A stretch of DNA of 64,000 nt from Aplectana chamaeleonis (lineage: Eukaryota; Nematoda; Chromadorea; Rhabditida; Cosmocercidae), in the NCBI GenBank assembly GCA_029168955.1, contig JAPDOI010001422.1:118206-182205 (forward strand), given 5' to 3'. The first letter of the stretch is position 1. Each line of letters begins with the position of its first letter. The position numbers and the translations under genes are program-made. The notes beneath the pieces were generated by a model that was not told where the DNA came from, made no database searches, and saw only the letters and a list, made by a program, of their open reading frames with translations. Positions 1 to 10,696 of the stretch are shown here, one piece after another.

Positions 1-524
1 ACTTCATTCGAACAGCCATTACCTCCACATTAATGGAAGATGCTCATCACTCTTAATTCTGACTCAAAGCCGAATTACTACCGCCCCTGGTAATCTGCAG
101 TTGGATCGAAGAGGTGTTTACTCGTTCACTGTCTCGAAAACGCTATCAAATTATAGGCTTAGCTGTTACGCTGCCATGAACGTTAAATATGAGTATCATG
201 CTTCAAATTATTTTCTTCTACTAGCCGTTCACCTAAAATGCGCGATGTTTTTTCTAATCAGAAATGCAAATTTATTTGTTCAGCTTTTAAAATTATAACC
301 GACTTCGATCTCGAAAACAGAATTTCTAGTCATGTTGCTTGTTGTTTATAGGTATGCTGGGTGAAGTCTTCAAGCAACTTGATTCGAAGTCACCAGCAGC
401 TTACAGTCGGGCGAATCGCATTGAGAATTTGGTCTCTTCCTGTCGGAGTAGTTCACGTTGCCGCTTGCTCCGCACACATGCAATATCCGCGCAGTGTGAC
501 CTCGCGTTAGGACGTGGTGCGATA
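1..524. other. No recognised gene
   Basis: I see no confident gene. A 91-codon open frame at 339-614 starts just after an acceptor-like TTTATAG. It has no recognisable domain and runs into the dispersed repeat at 525, so I do not call it an exon. Confidence 0.4.
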
Positions 525-870
525 CGAAATTCTCCGAACGCCATCAGTATACTAGCAAATCTGTCCGCTAACTTGTTTTCTTTCCTCGATGAGACACCGT
601 TGAAAGGCGAGTAGGTGGATGACTAAATGAGAAATGGTTGATATTCATGACTAAGGGCAGTCAGGAACTATAGATGAATATGGTTACCAGCGAAGCGAAA
701 CTACCGATCAAAAGTCGATACGCTATTCTTCGCGTAGCCGCTCGTTTAGCGAAGTATGGCTCTGGCACATAGTCGATCATGCTCTTCATCTTTCTGTCTT
801 CAATGTATGCTCAGCAGTTTCAGGAGGTGCCACTAGATGCGCTGTACACGATTACTAGGTCTGTTTTTAG
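525..870 (+). repeat. Dispersed repeat L, copy 1
   Basis: This block matches 19489-19845 in the same orientation over about 350 bases, by eye around three quarters identical. Both copies begin at the same point (CGAAATTCTCCGAACGCC) and share an internal run (TATGGCTCTGGCACATAGTC). No coding potential or terminal inverted repeat is visible. A TTAA MITE begins directly at its right edge, where copy 2 reads on without the insertion. Confidence 0.7.
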
Positions 871-1633
871 TTAAAGACAGTGTTCACAATGGAAAATGTG
901 ATTCAGTTTCCACCAGGAATAGGTAGTGGAGGGGCACACTGTAACGCTAACGGCGGAAGAACGCATGAAAACGATCCAGGAAGAGCCTTAAAGGCACAGG
1001 ACACCCAGAAAATTATTTTCCAGACTTCATGCGTATCTTGGAAAGAGCCACACTCTGATCACAACGGTATCTTTGAAATTGTCCAAGACGAACGGAGATA
1101 TGGCTCCTTGAAAATGCCTGCATCTTGAGGGCGAAAATTCGGTGGACGAGTTGTCTTGGGCCTGTATTTCTCTTCGTTAGCAATCGCTGCATGAGAGCAA
1201 AACAGGATGAGGTGATGGACCGGTGATGGACTGAAGAACAACTACTTGTTAGAAATCATCCATTCATCTCGCCGGTATCGAGTTTGGAATTCTGGCAGGG
1301 GGCCGAGCCTGTGGTGGTGGCTGGAGGGGGTCGGGCCTGTGGTGGTCACTTATAACTCGCTTATGTGAAGAAATTGAGATGTGATACTTGGCACGTGCTA
1401 TATTGGAGGTGTCTACTACACAATCAAATAAAAATCACAAAATTCATGTCTGAGGGTGTACTGTGCCTTTGAAAGAAAAACTCGTCCACCAAGCTTCCGC
1501 AGCTCAAGTTTTGAGGAGCCGTAACTCTGTTCCCAGTGAGTCTGGTAAGATTCCAGAGACATCATTGGAATCAGCGTGGGATCGTTTTCAAGATTGGCAG
1601 AAAAACGATCCAGATGTTGGACTGTGCCTTTAA
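871..1633. mobile_element. TTAA-flanked MITE, group B, probably nested
   Basis: The left end is TTAA followed by AGACAGTGTTCACAAT, and the right end is ACTGTGCCT followed by TTAA. The left 115 bases match the right end of the element at 48855-49343 in inverted orientation. The right 170 bases match that element's left end. Between them, TTAA then AGGCACAGG near 990, and GTACTGTGCCT near 1460, look like the ends of a second element inserted inside the first. A 23-28 bp GC-rich unit is duplicated at 1298-1348. There is no transposase. The nesting is inferred. Confidence 0.6.
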
Positions 1634-1950
1634 ACCTGAGACGGCAAGCCAATAGCTCATTAAAAAATTGAACCATTTTCTGGGAGGTTGTTCAGGTGGA
1701 TTACTTGTCGTGCTGACCATGACTGCAGCGCCCGTTCTACTCTTTAGAAGGTTTATGATCTGACGTGTTCTATGTAGTCTGCGCAAAAACCTTGTTAAAT
1801 GAAGTCGTAAATTGTTGCACGCATACATATAAAATCGCTACAACAACTCAGGACTTCATGTGCATGGTTTTTTACATTTGGTGGAGCTTGTGACAGCATA
1901 ATTGATAGTGTGGAATTTTTGCACATCTCAGGGCTGCTGACCACTATGCT

Positions 1951-2069
1951 CAGTGGCCGTATTTATGAAACTACGGGAGCCTCGGTCCAAAGTTCTCCAA
2001 CGGCATACATCGGCTGGTTATAATAACTTTTCCGGGAGGCTTGCGTAGTTTCACGAATACGGCCACTGG
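1951..2069. repeat. Foldback hairpin
   Basis: An inverted repeat of about 33 bases at each end begins CAGTGGCCGTATTTATGAAA, and the right arm ends in ACGGCCACTG. The arms differ at a few positions and enclose about 50 bases. It is probably a small non-autonomous foldback element. No target duplication was identified. Confidence 0.65.
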
Positions 2070-4337
2070 ACAACGTGCGGGTTCATCTTGAGAGAAAGTA
2101 GCATCAAATCATTAGTGCGAATAATTTGTTGATTCTGTCTTCGTTTGTTGTAGCATTTGTCTATCATGCATTTTATCCACGTTCTGTGTTATATTGTTGT
2201 GCATAGTGCACCTTGGCGTGCAATAAATTATAAGAAAAATGTGGGGTCAATGACCGTCAAGCTGCCCTTTGTGAGCGATCAAATTCAAGGAGTCATACGG
2301 TTCGGATTTCTACATGTCTAGATGAATATAGGGCGTATCGCGAACAACTCAACAGAGTATGTAGAACCTAGGTGCACTATGTAAGGCTGAAAGTGCCAAT
2401 TTCACTCTGATGAGGGTACCTTGACGCTTGCCTGACGAAGAAAATATCAGTGTTACTAATGTGACCTTGTGTGACAGGACCGGCTATAGCAGTGAACTTA
2501 CTGTAGCCGTTTCGGACCCCCTAATTTCAAAAAATTGATATTGACGTACGAGAGAGCGCACGGTATTCCAAGCGGATTCGCCGATTTGCTTGACAATCAG
2601 CAGAGGGCATGTCACCCGTTGTTGAGGTTTTTTTTTTATAAAACTTCTTTCGTCTACCAGGGAGAGCATAGGCGGAAGTGCGGAAGACGAAGGTCTTTGC
2701 AAGGATGCCCTTGCTACTATAAGAGAAAATAGTTTGTGACAATTACCCTAACATACAATTTTTTAAAAAGTTCGGCACGAGACGGTAGTTGAACCCTGAA
2801 AAAAGGATATTCTTCTTTTAGCCAACCTTGGCTTTTTTGTAACTCACCGTGGTCTTCCGAGAAAACTATTCCGTGTTAAGCCGGAATGGTCCGGTTCCGG
2901 ATGGAGCTGCCCTTTTTCGATTGTTTGTCTAAAACGGCTCCTGTTCTCGAAAGTCGCTTGTTGCTTGCGATGCAGAAGGGGAATCTTCAGGCAATAGCTT
3001 TATTGCCAGCGGCTGATGTCTAGCCGACACAAGAATTAGAGCTGAAGTTCCTACCACGAGAAGAAGGTTCAAATAGGGTAGGGTTGACAACGTTAAACAA
3101 TATCAACTACTACCACTCCAAGGGCATGTCAATCACGTGAGGGCATAAAATGGAAAAGTCGGTTGGTTTACATACATTGAGAGTTTTTTCTCAGCAACAT
3201 GAAAATCATGCCTGGACGAAGGTCTCCTAGATGTCAAAAAAGGAAAACAGTTTTCGGTGCCCACCGGCAGTTCCAAAAAACAGAACAATTTTCGGAGTAC
3301 CATCGGTTTTTCACAACTCCAAGGCATCGTGTGCGCTTGAAGCCACCTTCAATTTTTTGAGTCCAATCAGACAATTCGGGTTGACTGAGACCATTCAAAA
3401 AGCTTGGGGCTAAAAAACCCCAAGATTTATAGACACCTGTAAATGGCTTTAGGGTCCTGCAATTTTGTATGGAATGATCATGCGACCCATCATCCAGCTT
3501 TTTGTGTATGAAATGAACAGCTTTGAAAATAATTATGACACGGTCTCCAAATGCGGACAGAGTTCGAAAACGACTTTGGCGCGATATTGAAATCTATTTA
3601 GACGTTGTAGTCAAAATGGCTTTCCTTGACAGATTGAGGTTTTCCAGGATTCTTTTGAACATTTTCGTTTAGTAGGCATGCACAGCTATGCAAAAACTTG
3701 AAAAATCACGATTCTTTGCGCGCATATGCCTGTGATGTTCGTGACGCCAGTTCTGCTCAGAATTTTCTTCGGAGTACAATTTGGAATGACTCCTAATAAG
3801 TTCTAAATTCAAGTCAATTTCGTAGAGTTACCCGGTTTGGTGGTCCTCTCACTGACTGAAGTGGTTGCTCGCTTTTTCCCAGAATGTTGCGGAAAAAGGT
3901 GGAAAACTAACTCGCTTGCATTCAAAACATGACACTTTCGGTTCAGTGTCCGCCTGCTTGAATATGCATCTCGGGTCACGTTCATACCCTTGCATCAGGA
4001 CCCAACGTCATTCCATCTAGTTCAAGTTATTCCATCAACTGACTCCTCTCTGCATTTTTTACTTTGTGCGCACCCATTTTATGTACATAGACAGTATTTT
4101 TTGTCGACAGCAGCTCGATAAAGGGTCACTTCATAAACAGCTTCCTGTTGACAACCCGATGGTGACATTTAGGTGCCAAAACGTGAAAAGATGAGCGGAA
4201 ACGGAGAGAGGAGGAGGGTAGCTATTACCCGTTGCTGGTAGTTGTCCTGTCTTTTCATGATCGGTAGAAAAGACACTTAGGTGCGTCGGCTTCCCAGACT
4301 CGTGCCGCGTCAAAGAATCGTTTATCAGCCACTGTGC
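2070..4337. other. 2.3 kb with no recognised feature
   Basis: Only short open frames occur, in several orientations, with no domain, splice pattern or terminal repeat that I recognise. A T-run sits at about 2629-2638. I see nothing else to annotate. Confidence 0.4.
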
Positions 4338-4351
4338 CACTAAAGGCAGTG
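4338..4351 (+). repeat. MITE end fused to LINE fragment
   Basis: TAAAGGCAGTGTACACGCT begins here. It matches the outer ends of the TTAA MITEs elsewhere in the window, for example at 16306 and 22841. The match stops where the LINE reading frame begins. No partner right end was found downstream, so this is either a truncated MITE or a chimeric junction. Confidence 0.5.
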
Positions 4352-4728
4352 TACACGCTGGAAACGAAAATACTGCGATGGAGTGCCGGCATTACGCGTG
4401 TCGATCATGCTTCCAATGAAGACATCCGGAAGCGATTTGGTGTTGCTCCCATTGCTGAAAAGCTACGAGAATCAAGATTGAGATGGTATGGTCATGTTCT
4501 GCGTGGCAAAGACGATTCCGTTCGAAAGATCGCTTTGTATTTAGAAGCCCATGGCAGGAGACTGAAAAGACGTCCGAAGCAGCAGTGGCTGGACACATTG
4601 CACCACGATCTGAATGCTGCTGCCTTACATCCCGATCAGGCGCACGATCGAGAAAAGTGGCGCCATGGCGCCAACGAACCATTCATGCCGAACCTGCAAG
4701 GAAGCGGGACAAACGCTAAAGAAGAAGA
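4352..4728 (+). pseudogene. RTE-like LINE, C-terminal end of ORF2
   Basis: The open frame carries the region downstream of the reverse transcriptase core that is typical of RTE-type LINEs. It has a stretch reading LRWYGHVLR and, further on, RRPKQQWLDTLHHDL followed by DREKW. The upstream reverse transcriptase and endonuclease are absent, so this is a 5'-truncated copy. The end is marked by a GAAGAAGAAGA run near 4728, like the short-repeat tails of such LINEs. GGCGCCATGGCGCC at about 4660-4673 is a perfect palindrome inside it. The minus-strand LINE at 27.8-28.6 kb and the full-length one at 10.7-13.9 kb have the same motif type but different sequence. Confidence 0.75.
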
Positions 4729-5319
4729 AGATATTTCGGTCACGTCCCCGGTCACGGTCTTGGCACGAACTGTACCACTCAACCTAAGACTCAGCCAATA
4801 ACCTTTTTTTGTGATCCTCTCCCAAACTAGCACCACAGCAGCCGAATCCGGACATCTCGATTTTCCCCCTCCTTCACATATGTCAAAACAGCGTTTTTTG
4901 CCTTTTCAACGCCCCGGGAAAACCAACAATCGTTTTTCTCTAGGGAGCAAAACATCAAAACTTACAAGTTCTCTTAGAGTAGACTCCTTCAAAACAGTAA
5001 CAACCGGTCTGAAGGCTCTATCCGCCTAGCGACACCCCGGTAATTTTGGCTGAAAACGACCCGAAATCACTGCCGTCCCGTTCTCGGCTCAAACGAAACC
5101 CTGACCACAATTCCGCCTTCGCGTTTCGCGCACTCGGTTGATTGTGTCACGCCTACATGCCTTGTTGTAGAGTGTGAGGGCTCAAAAGAAAGAGCTCTCA
5201 ATTTTGATTGCAAATACCTCCTCAGATTCCAGAATGAACCACTTTGAACAGAGTTATGAGAAAAGGACACAAAAAAACGTGTTTTAGCGTCTTCGTTCAG
5301 AACGCAAAAGATACGGCCT
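4729..5319. other. Gene-free; diverged copy of a 46-kb repeat
   Basis: About 90 bases at 4826-4915 resemble one unit of the direct repeat at 45.83-46.50 kb. They share an ACAGCAGCC...GATCC run and then CAGCGTTTTTT followed by CGCCCCG. The rest of the interval shows nothing recognisable. Confidence 0.4.
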
Positions 5320-5470
5320 GTATTGTACTTTTCAGGGCAGTTTGGTGATGATGCGCAGCCAGTCATGGAACCTTACTTGCCATAACATTAAGTCGTCACA
5401 TGAAGACGATGGCATTCAATTGTAATTTCTAGGAAGTTCACGAAGGCCATACGAGGAACGCTAGAATTTG
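5320..5470 (-). repeat. Inverted paralogue carrying an empty hAT site
   Basis: Read on the minus strand, this matches 6360-6476 continued at 6946-6975, with the hAT-like element at 6485-6937 absent. The expected 8-bp target is present once, as CTGCGCAT at 5351-5358, against CTATGCAC flanking the insertion. It therefore serves as a natural pre-insertion reference. Confidence 0.75.
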
Positions 5471-5471
5471 T

Positions 5472-5663
5472 TTAAAGGCAGTGTTCACGATAAAATGAAT
5501 AGGCGTGCTGGCTGTTCTTTATCTCCAACATCTGATCATGATAGAGGATACTGTAGCTTGTTCTAGCCAATGGAAGAGCTTAACAATTTCTTATCATCTT
5601 TCATAATCAAAAGCAATGAACAGCCAGCACGACCATTCATTCCATCGTGATCACTGCCTTTAA
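5472..5663. mobile_element. TTAA-flanked MITE, group A (184 bp)
   Basis: The flanking TTAA is duplicated at 5472-5475 and 5660-5663. The element starts AGGCAGTGTTCACGAT and ends ATCGTGATCACTGCCT. The inverted arms extend for more than 40 bases, including GTGCTGGCTGTTC and its complement. It is non-coding. It is one of at least six near-complete relatives here (22391, 36471, 42271, 47541, 48855). A TTAA target recalls piggyBac-type transposases, but the terminal bases do not match the usual piggyBac start, so the superfamily is open. Confidence 0.85.
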
Positions 5664-6161
5664 TGCGAGGAGTACTATATCAGTAATTGTCAATAATGGC
5701 TATTCAGCCCAATATAATTGGTTCGTTCAGTGCGACTGCTTTCGTGGTTCTCTGTATTCAGAGAAAAATTTGAAATATCAACGTTACTGTCAGTTCTAAG
5801 TTGTTGAACAACAACGGTAGTCTCCTCTACTTGAGAACAGTCGTCCGCGATAGACTGAGAGGTTACTACATATACTATCAGCTCCAAACTGCTAAGTGCG
5901 TCGCTTGTTGTCATTAATCGAAATACTTTTCATTCGTTGTGATGTTTTCAGCATAAGTTTTGTTTCCTTTTATTTCGAGCCATATTGTGCACGTCGGTGA
6001 CGGCGTATAAATAAAATAAAAAATAAATAAAAATATGCGAAGCCCTCAAGCTCAACTACGAATAAAGTAAACTATAGTTTGAGTCTCGATGTGGAGTTAT
6101 GGTACTAGGAAGCGACTTTGATCAACAGAAACTACAGGAAATAAATGTTGGAGTAAAAAAA
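5664..6161. other. Gene-free interval
   Basis: No gene recognised. An A-rich run built of ATAAA units at about 6007-6036 could be the tail of a decayed LINE, but no LINE body is visible before it. Confidence 0.35.
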
Positions 6162-6345
6162 TATTAGGGGGACCGGAAATAATGTCTTTTTTGCGCATGT
6201 CAATGCTTGATCTGCAGTCTGCAGATGTGAAAGCGAATTCGCGTAGGACGATTGCTTCAATGACACAACACAGAAGCGTTTTTTGATCGCTTGATCGCAA
6301 GAAATGAGAAATGGTTTCTGTATGAAATCAAAAAAAAAGTAAGAG
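6162..6345 (+). pseudogene. Mariner fragment
   Basis: It opens with TATTAGGGGGACCGGAAA, close to the terminal repeats of mariner elements. About 100 bases on, one frame reads LLQ, stop, HNTEAFFDRLIARNEKWFLYE. This is the mariner transposase block around the first catalytic aspartate (usually GDE.W). Here the aspartate position reads N. The same block occurs in the mariner at 20436-21830. Most of the transposase is missing, so this is an internally deleted or truncated relic. Confidence 0.6.
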
Positions 6346-6359
6346 GCAGAGGCTCTCTC

Positions 6360-6985
6360 TTATAGAAATTCCTCGTAGTACTGTTAAACCTTCATGAACT
6401 TCTTAGAAATCACAATTGAAAGTCATCTTCTTCATGTGACGACTTTTTGTTATGGCAGGTAAGGTTCCATGACTGGCTATGCACCAGGGCTGTGCGTTAA
6501 TAACGTTAACGTGTTAACGCATTAACGGGTTAACGCGGGTTTTTTTCAAAAATTAACGATTAACGGTTAACGAAAAAGTCCCAAAATCACGTTAATTTTT
6601 ATTTCGTTAATGTTCCATCCATCTATGCTTTTTGCATGTCAGGATTCCTATTTTTGAAGAGTATTCGTTTATTGTTCTGGCTGATAGTATTAATAATCCA
6701 TGAAGATGATTTCCAAGTTTGGAGTGTACTGACTGCGGTGGTCGGTATGGAACGTGTTTCATGTTTTTTTTTGGGACGTCTGGTTATTTATCAATTTTCG
6801 TGATGGTCAGGTAATGTTTTCAAAATTGTTAACGAAATGCAAAATTAACGTGTTAACGCATTAACGGATTAACGCGGTTTTTTTAAATTAACGATTAACG
6901 GTTAACGAAAAAAAAATTTCATTAACGCACAGCCCTGCTATGCACCATCACCAAACTGCACTGCCAGGTATTTGCCACGCTGGTA
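6360..6985 (+). repeat. Plus-strand partner of the 5320-5470 repeat, interrupted
   Basis: The flanks at 6360-6476 and 6946-6985 are the inverted counterpart of 5320-5470. The repeat unit was split by the insertion at 6485-6937. The right flank diverges from its partner soon after the insertion point. Confidence 0.65.
6485..6937. mobile_element. hAT-like non-autonomous element 1 (TTAACG words)
   Basis: The terminal inverted repeat CAGGGCTGTGCGTTAAT is perfect over 17 bases at both ends. The 8-bp duplication CTATGCAC lies at 6477-6484 and 6938-6945. Both properties are those of the hAT superfamily. Each subterminal region carries a dense series of TTAACG words, about seven on the left and nine on the right. 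In addition, an 80-bp block is directly repeated at the two ends. There is no transposase frame, so it must be mobilised in trans. Confidence 0.85.
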
Positions 6986-7161
6986 ACAAGCGTCCTGCAG
7001 CAGACTTTTTTGAGAAAGTCATAACATGATTAGTCCACTATACAGGTTAGCGCTGTACCAATAGACAGTTAAATTCGGGGTCACGATAGCAGGCATGAGC
7101 AATAGTGAGGGGCCATGAAAGATTCTGCCGCAACCTATCCGCGACTGTTCCGCCACCATGA

Positions 7162-8090
7162 TATACTTGGTATCCGAATCACTCCTTTTCGGATATCCGA
7201 CTGGATAACCGAGATTAGGATAATCCGATATCCGAAAGTTCGAGAAAACGAATTATCTGAATCGAACCAATATCCGGGAAATTTAAAATTGGCCTTATCT
7301 GAATCGAACAATTATCCGAAGGGTCAAAAATTCGGATAAAATCGGATAAATTCGGATACATTTCGGATAAAATCGGATAAAGTTCGATTAAAATTTCTGA
7401 TGAAATCGGATAATTTTCGGATAATTTTTGGATAAATTCGGATGAAATAGCACTAGGCGACGACAATTTTACGTACCGCCTTCTATATAGTAAATCAACT
7501 CCAGAATTTTCCTCCTCCTTCCGAAATCGGAAGAGTCGTTGCAAAAATGAGCGTGGTCAAGTGAGATGATCAAGTGGCTAGTTATTCAGTGTAGAAGGTT
7601 TTCGGGAAGTTGCTTTGCATTTTTTTTACTTGCTAGTTGTCCTGAAAAACCTGTGTATGGATAATACTGTGCTTTCCTACGAAGATACAGTAAATCAAGA
7701 TTTGTTTTCATATTTTTATCAATATACATGTATAAAGGTTTCAATATACATGTATAAAGGTTGAAGTTTGTATGTGAACATGCTGCAAATTCAATGAAGT
7801 ACTACTGTTTGCTCAATTATGGATGTTTTCAAAGGCTTGCCTTGAGTACCCGGTTTATTTTTCACCGTTTTGCCTCAACTTTGATCCGAAAATATCCGAA
7901 GTTATCCGAAATTATCCGACCGGATATCCGTATCCGAATCATTGGAAAAATGGAATTATCTGATTCGAACCATTATCCAAAAATTTGAAAAAGCGCATTA
8001 TCTGAATCGAACCAATATCCGGAAAATTTTAAATCGGCATTTTACGAATCGATCCTTTATCCGAAAAATTATCATCGGATAACAAGTATA
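7162..8090. mobile_element. hAT-like non-autonomous element 2 (TATCCGAA words)
   Basis: The ends are TATACTTGGTATCCGA on the left and, inverted, TATACTTGTTATCCGA on the right. They are flanked by CACCATGA (7154-7161) and CACCATGG (8091-8098), an 8-bp duplication with one mismatch. The outer 300 bases on each side are crowded with variants of TATCCGA and TTCGGATAA in both orientations. The middle holds a 22-bp tandem duplication near 7719-7761 and no transposase. Open frames inside it are by-products of the repeated word. Confidence 0.8.
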
Positions 8091-8098
8091 CACCATGG

Positions 8099-8680
8099 CC
8101 TTCCAGAGTGAAGCGCCTCTAAACTAGGTCCGGTCTACATAGCCAAGTGTATTTATTTCTGCAACAGTGCACCAATAATGTATTTCACACACTGAGGGTA
8201 TAGACTCAGTCGATTCTAAGCAAGGGAGTATTGAAACACTGTCCTTCCCCGCGAGGCATACTAATGTTCAATTCTGGAGCTCTGTGGTTTGAATACGACC
8301 CCCCACGTGTTTATGTAGATGCTGCATGTAACACTAGACCTTTCAATGTCTATGACAAGCTCGAAAACAAGTTTTATCGTGAACATTGACTTAAAAATAC
8401 CTATAAAGGGTAGATTTGTCCTCGTGAAAATTTTATGCCGCTCTTGTCCATGTATATCCTTGTGAATTTATGTGACAATTGAGCTTTGAAGAACTTTTCA
8501 AGCGTGTAAATTAGGTTCCAGACAAAAGAAACAACTACTTGTTGATGTGATTCTCCATATAAAAGTGACAATTATAGATTTCCATGTGAAACACGGGACC
8601 CAAGGTTTTCTCATTGATAATTATCTAGGAAGTTGGAAAACCGTCTGGACCGCGATCTGAAAGCGTTTTTTTTTCGACTG
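8099..8680. other. Gene-free interval
   Basis: I see no gene, terminal repeat or recognisable element here. Confidence 0.35.
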
Positions 8681-8684
8681 TAAA

Positions 8685-8775
8685 GCCCCTTTCATAGTGT
8701 GCCACCCGATGTCGGACTGCTTGTTATCGAATTAGGAATATCAATCTACCCTACCCCGTCCATCTGATCTACCTT
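8685..8775 (+). repeat. Repeat N fragment
   Basis: This matches the inverted strand of 56740-56830 over about 80 bases. The shared features are a CCGA(T)GTCGGA block, then TTGTTATCGAAT, then a CTACCCTA stretch. Another partial copy lies at 10066-10110. It is probably one arm of a foldback element. Confidence 0.55.
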
Positions 8776-8800
8776 ACGAGGAAAGTATAATAACATAGTC

Positions 8801-8907
8801 ATGGATCGTGAAGAGACTTCGCGCTCACTGTGGAAGGTTGGGGCAAACTCGGTGACCGAGTTTGCGCCAACCCTCAACAGTGCACGCGAAATCTCTTCAC
8901 GATCCAT
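8801..8907. repeat. 107-bp near-perfect hairpin
   Basis: An inverted repeat with arms of about 50 bases and almost no loop is centred near 8854. It starts ATGGATCGTGAAGAGA and ends with the complement. The inner part (AAGGTTGG.GCAAACTCGGT) is shared with the hairpin at 28708-28838. It lies directly beside repeat N and may be part of the same element. Confidence 0.75.
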
Positions 8908-8974
8908 CCCGACGTTATGTATGCAAAGCGTATGTCGGATCTGCGGAAACGAACCGTGTTGCAAGTATCTCTTG

Positions 8975-9960
8975 GGCATCTATAGTAAGACTGCGCAGTA
9001 CCCCGTCCCCAGCCGCTGGTTACGAGAAGTTATAAGCTCAAAACAGTCTTTCTTGTGCTTCCAAAACGCTCAGTAAACTTCCGAAAATCTGGAAACGGAC
9101 TTCGTAATCGTGTTCAGCGCCCAAAACAACCCTCCTGAAGAAGTTTGGGTGAGAGCTCATTTGCCGTACATTGTGCAGACTGATAGCGTTTTGGATTTGC
9201 AGGGATATTCGGCTGAGCGATTACTTATATCAATTACGGGTTCCGAAAGCGCTCCAGGAAACGTTCCAGATTCGACCTAAAATTCTCACAGGGTGGTTTT
9301 CCAGGGCGCTGATCACGAATCTGATGCTTAGTTGTCGATTTTAAAGTTTTCGGCTCTATTTCCTCAAAGCACATCAGCGGGGGAAAATTTGAGGGCAAAA
9401 CTCCAGTTTCGATATTTCCGGATTTCTTCGATAAATGAGTCTCGAAATCATTTTCTGAGTGCAGCTTGATATGCTCAACACGAATCTGAGGTCAGTTTGC
9501 CGATTTTCTACATATCACGGTGGATTACGGTGGGTATACAGTATGTCCAATTTCCGATTTTCGATCTAACAAGGTATGTTTTGACCTGTAAATGGCTTAT
9601 ATTAACGATCCTGGCGATATTTATTGAGAGTTTCAACCGGAACACAAAACAAAACTGAGCGAAGCGCGAAGTGCGACCTACTCTACCACGCGGCACTTTT
9701 ATAGGCCACCTATCAAAACAAACATCAAAAGCTCTAACCACTTTCAATGACAACAACATCTACGCTCGTCTATTACAATTCTTCGTCCACATCTCACAGT
9801 ATTACCTACCGTCACCTACAGTTAACCCCAGAATTCCGACAAACAGACCCAAGATTCGTTTCCAGCGCCCTAGTTCGCCCCTAGATACAAGTTTAAATCC
9901 GAATTTTTTTATACACCCAAAAAAAATTCTGATGAGTAGGTAGGTACCCTCACCTTTTCG
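8975..9960 (+). repeat. Repeat G, copy 1 (about 1 kb, non-coding)
   Basis: It is collinear with 37265-38235 over nearly its whole length. Shared landmarks are CTGCGCAGTA near the left end, TAGCGTTTTGGATTTG, GGGCGCTGATCACGAATCTG and TACGGT-rich runs in the middle. The outermost 60 bases of the copy 2 inverted ends are not clear here, so this copy looks more decayed. It has no coding capacity. Confidence 0.7.
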
Positions 9961-10149
9961 TGAGAATTTGAAAATGTTCATAACATTTTGGGAGAGATAC
10001 TAGCAATGCGATTCGTTCTTGCAGATCCCACATACGGTTTGTCTACTTCCTTTGTTAGCACAGTAGATAACGAGTTGTTCGACGTCTGTCGGCAAACAAT
10101 GAAAGCGGCCTAAAGCCCAGTCCGACCTCGGGATCGTTATTCTGTTTTG
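9961..10149. other. Short gap with repeat N fragment
   Basis: GATAACGAGTTGTTCGACGT at about 10068-10087 and the bases after it match repeat N at 56808. Nothing else is recognised. Confidence 0.45.
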
Positions 10150-10585
10150 CTGCCTAAGTTGAAGTCGCTCCCACGCTGATGCCAGTGATTATCCGGAATC
10201 AAAAAAACCCCTGGAAATGGAGTTAAGGCCCGTCAAAAATTCAGCTGCGGGAGCAAGGTGGAAGAGTTGTCCAAGGCTTGTAACTTCCTTCATTTGAAAC
10301 CAATGTATGCGAGCAGACCGGAAAAAAGAGGCAGGCTGAGAGTGAAGAAAAGAATGGGCTATTGATCGGAAACCATCGCTCATCTCGTCACTGTTGAGCT
10401 CGAAAGATCGTAAAAGGGGCGTGGCAAAGTGGCTACCTGATGTGAGCGCCCCAGGGTGGCTTCCTCCTATATCTCGCTTTTTCGGAGGAGTCCAGTGCTC
10501 GCACTTGGCAGATGTTGTATGGGGTGGGTCCACTTCACAACTATGTGGAAATCTCAGATTTCGCCCCTGAGCTTGGACTGTGCCT
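10150..10585. mobile_element. TTAA MITE, group B, left end degraded
   Basis: The right end is GGACTGTGCCT followed by TTAG, a mutated TTAA. The interior matches the element at 48855-49343: CGCTGATGCCAGTGAT, then a GTTGTCCAAGGCTTG block, then a TATGCGAGC block. Its right 50 bases also match the left end of the element at 30208. A 155-codon minus-strand frame across it is a by-product. Confidence 0.6.
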
Positions 10586-10684
10586 TTAGAGGTGATGTCT
10601 GATGGCAGGGAGAAAGGGAAGGATACCATATAATATACTTGAAACATTTCCTCCATAATTATTTATTACCCTGTTTTGTTCAGC

Positions 10685-10696
10685 TGTGGCTTATCA
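10685..10696 (+). repeat. LINE target duplication, left copy
   Basis: TGTGGCTTATCA, identical to 13887-13898. Confidence 0.9.

Noticed and set aside
7115..7544. 74 and 109 codon frames on opposite strands
   Set aside because: By-products of TATCCGAA words in hAT-like element 2.
10189..10656. 155-codon minus-strand frame
   Set aside because: It lies in a group B MITE and does not match any domain. Its length is chance in a stop-poor repeat.
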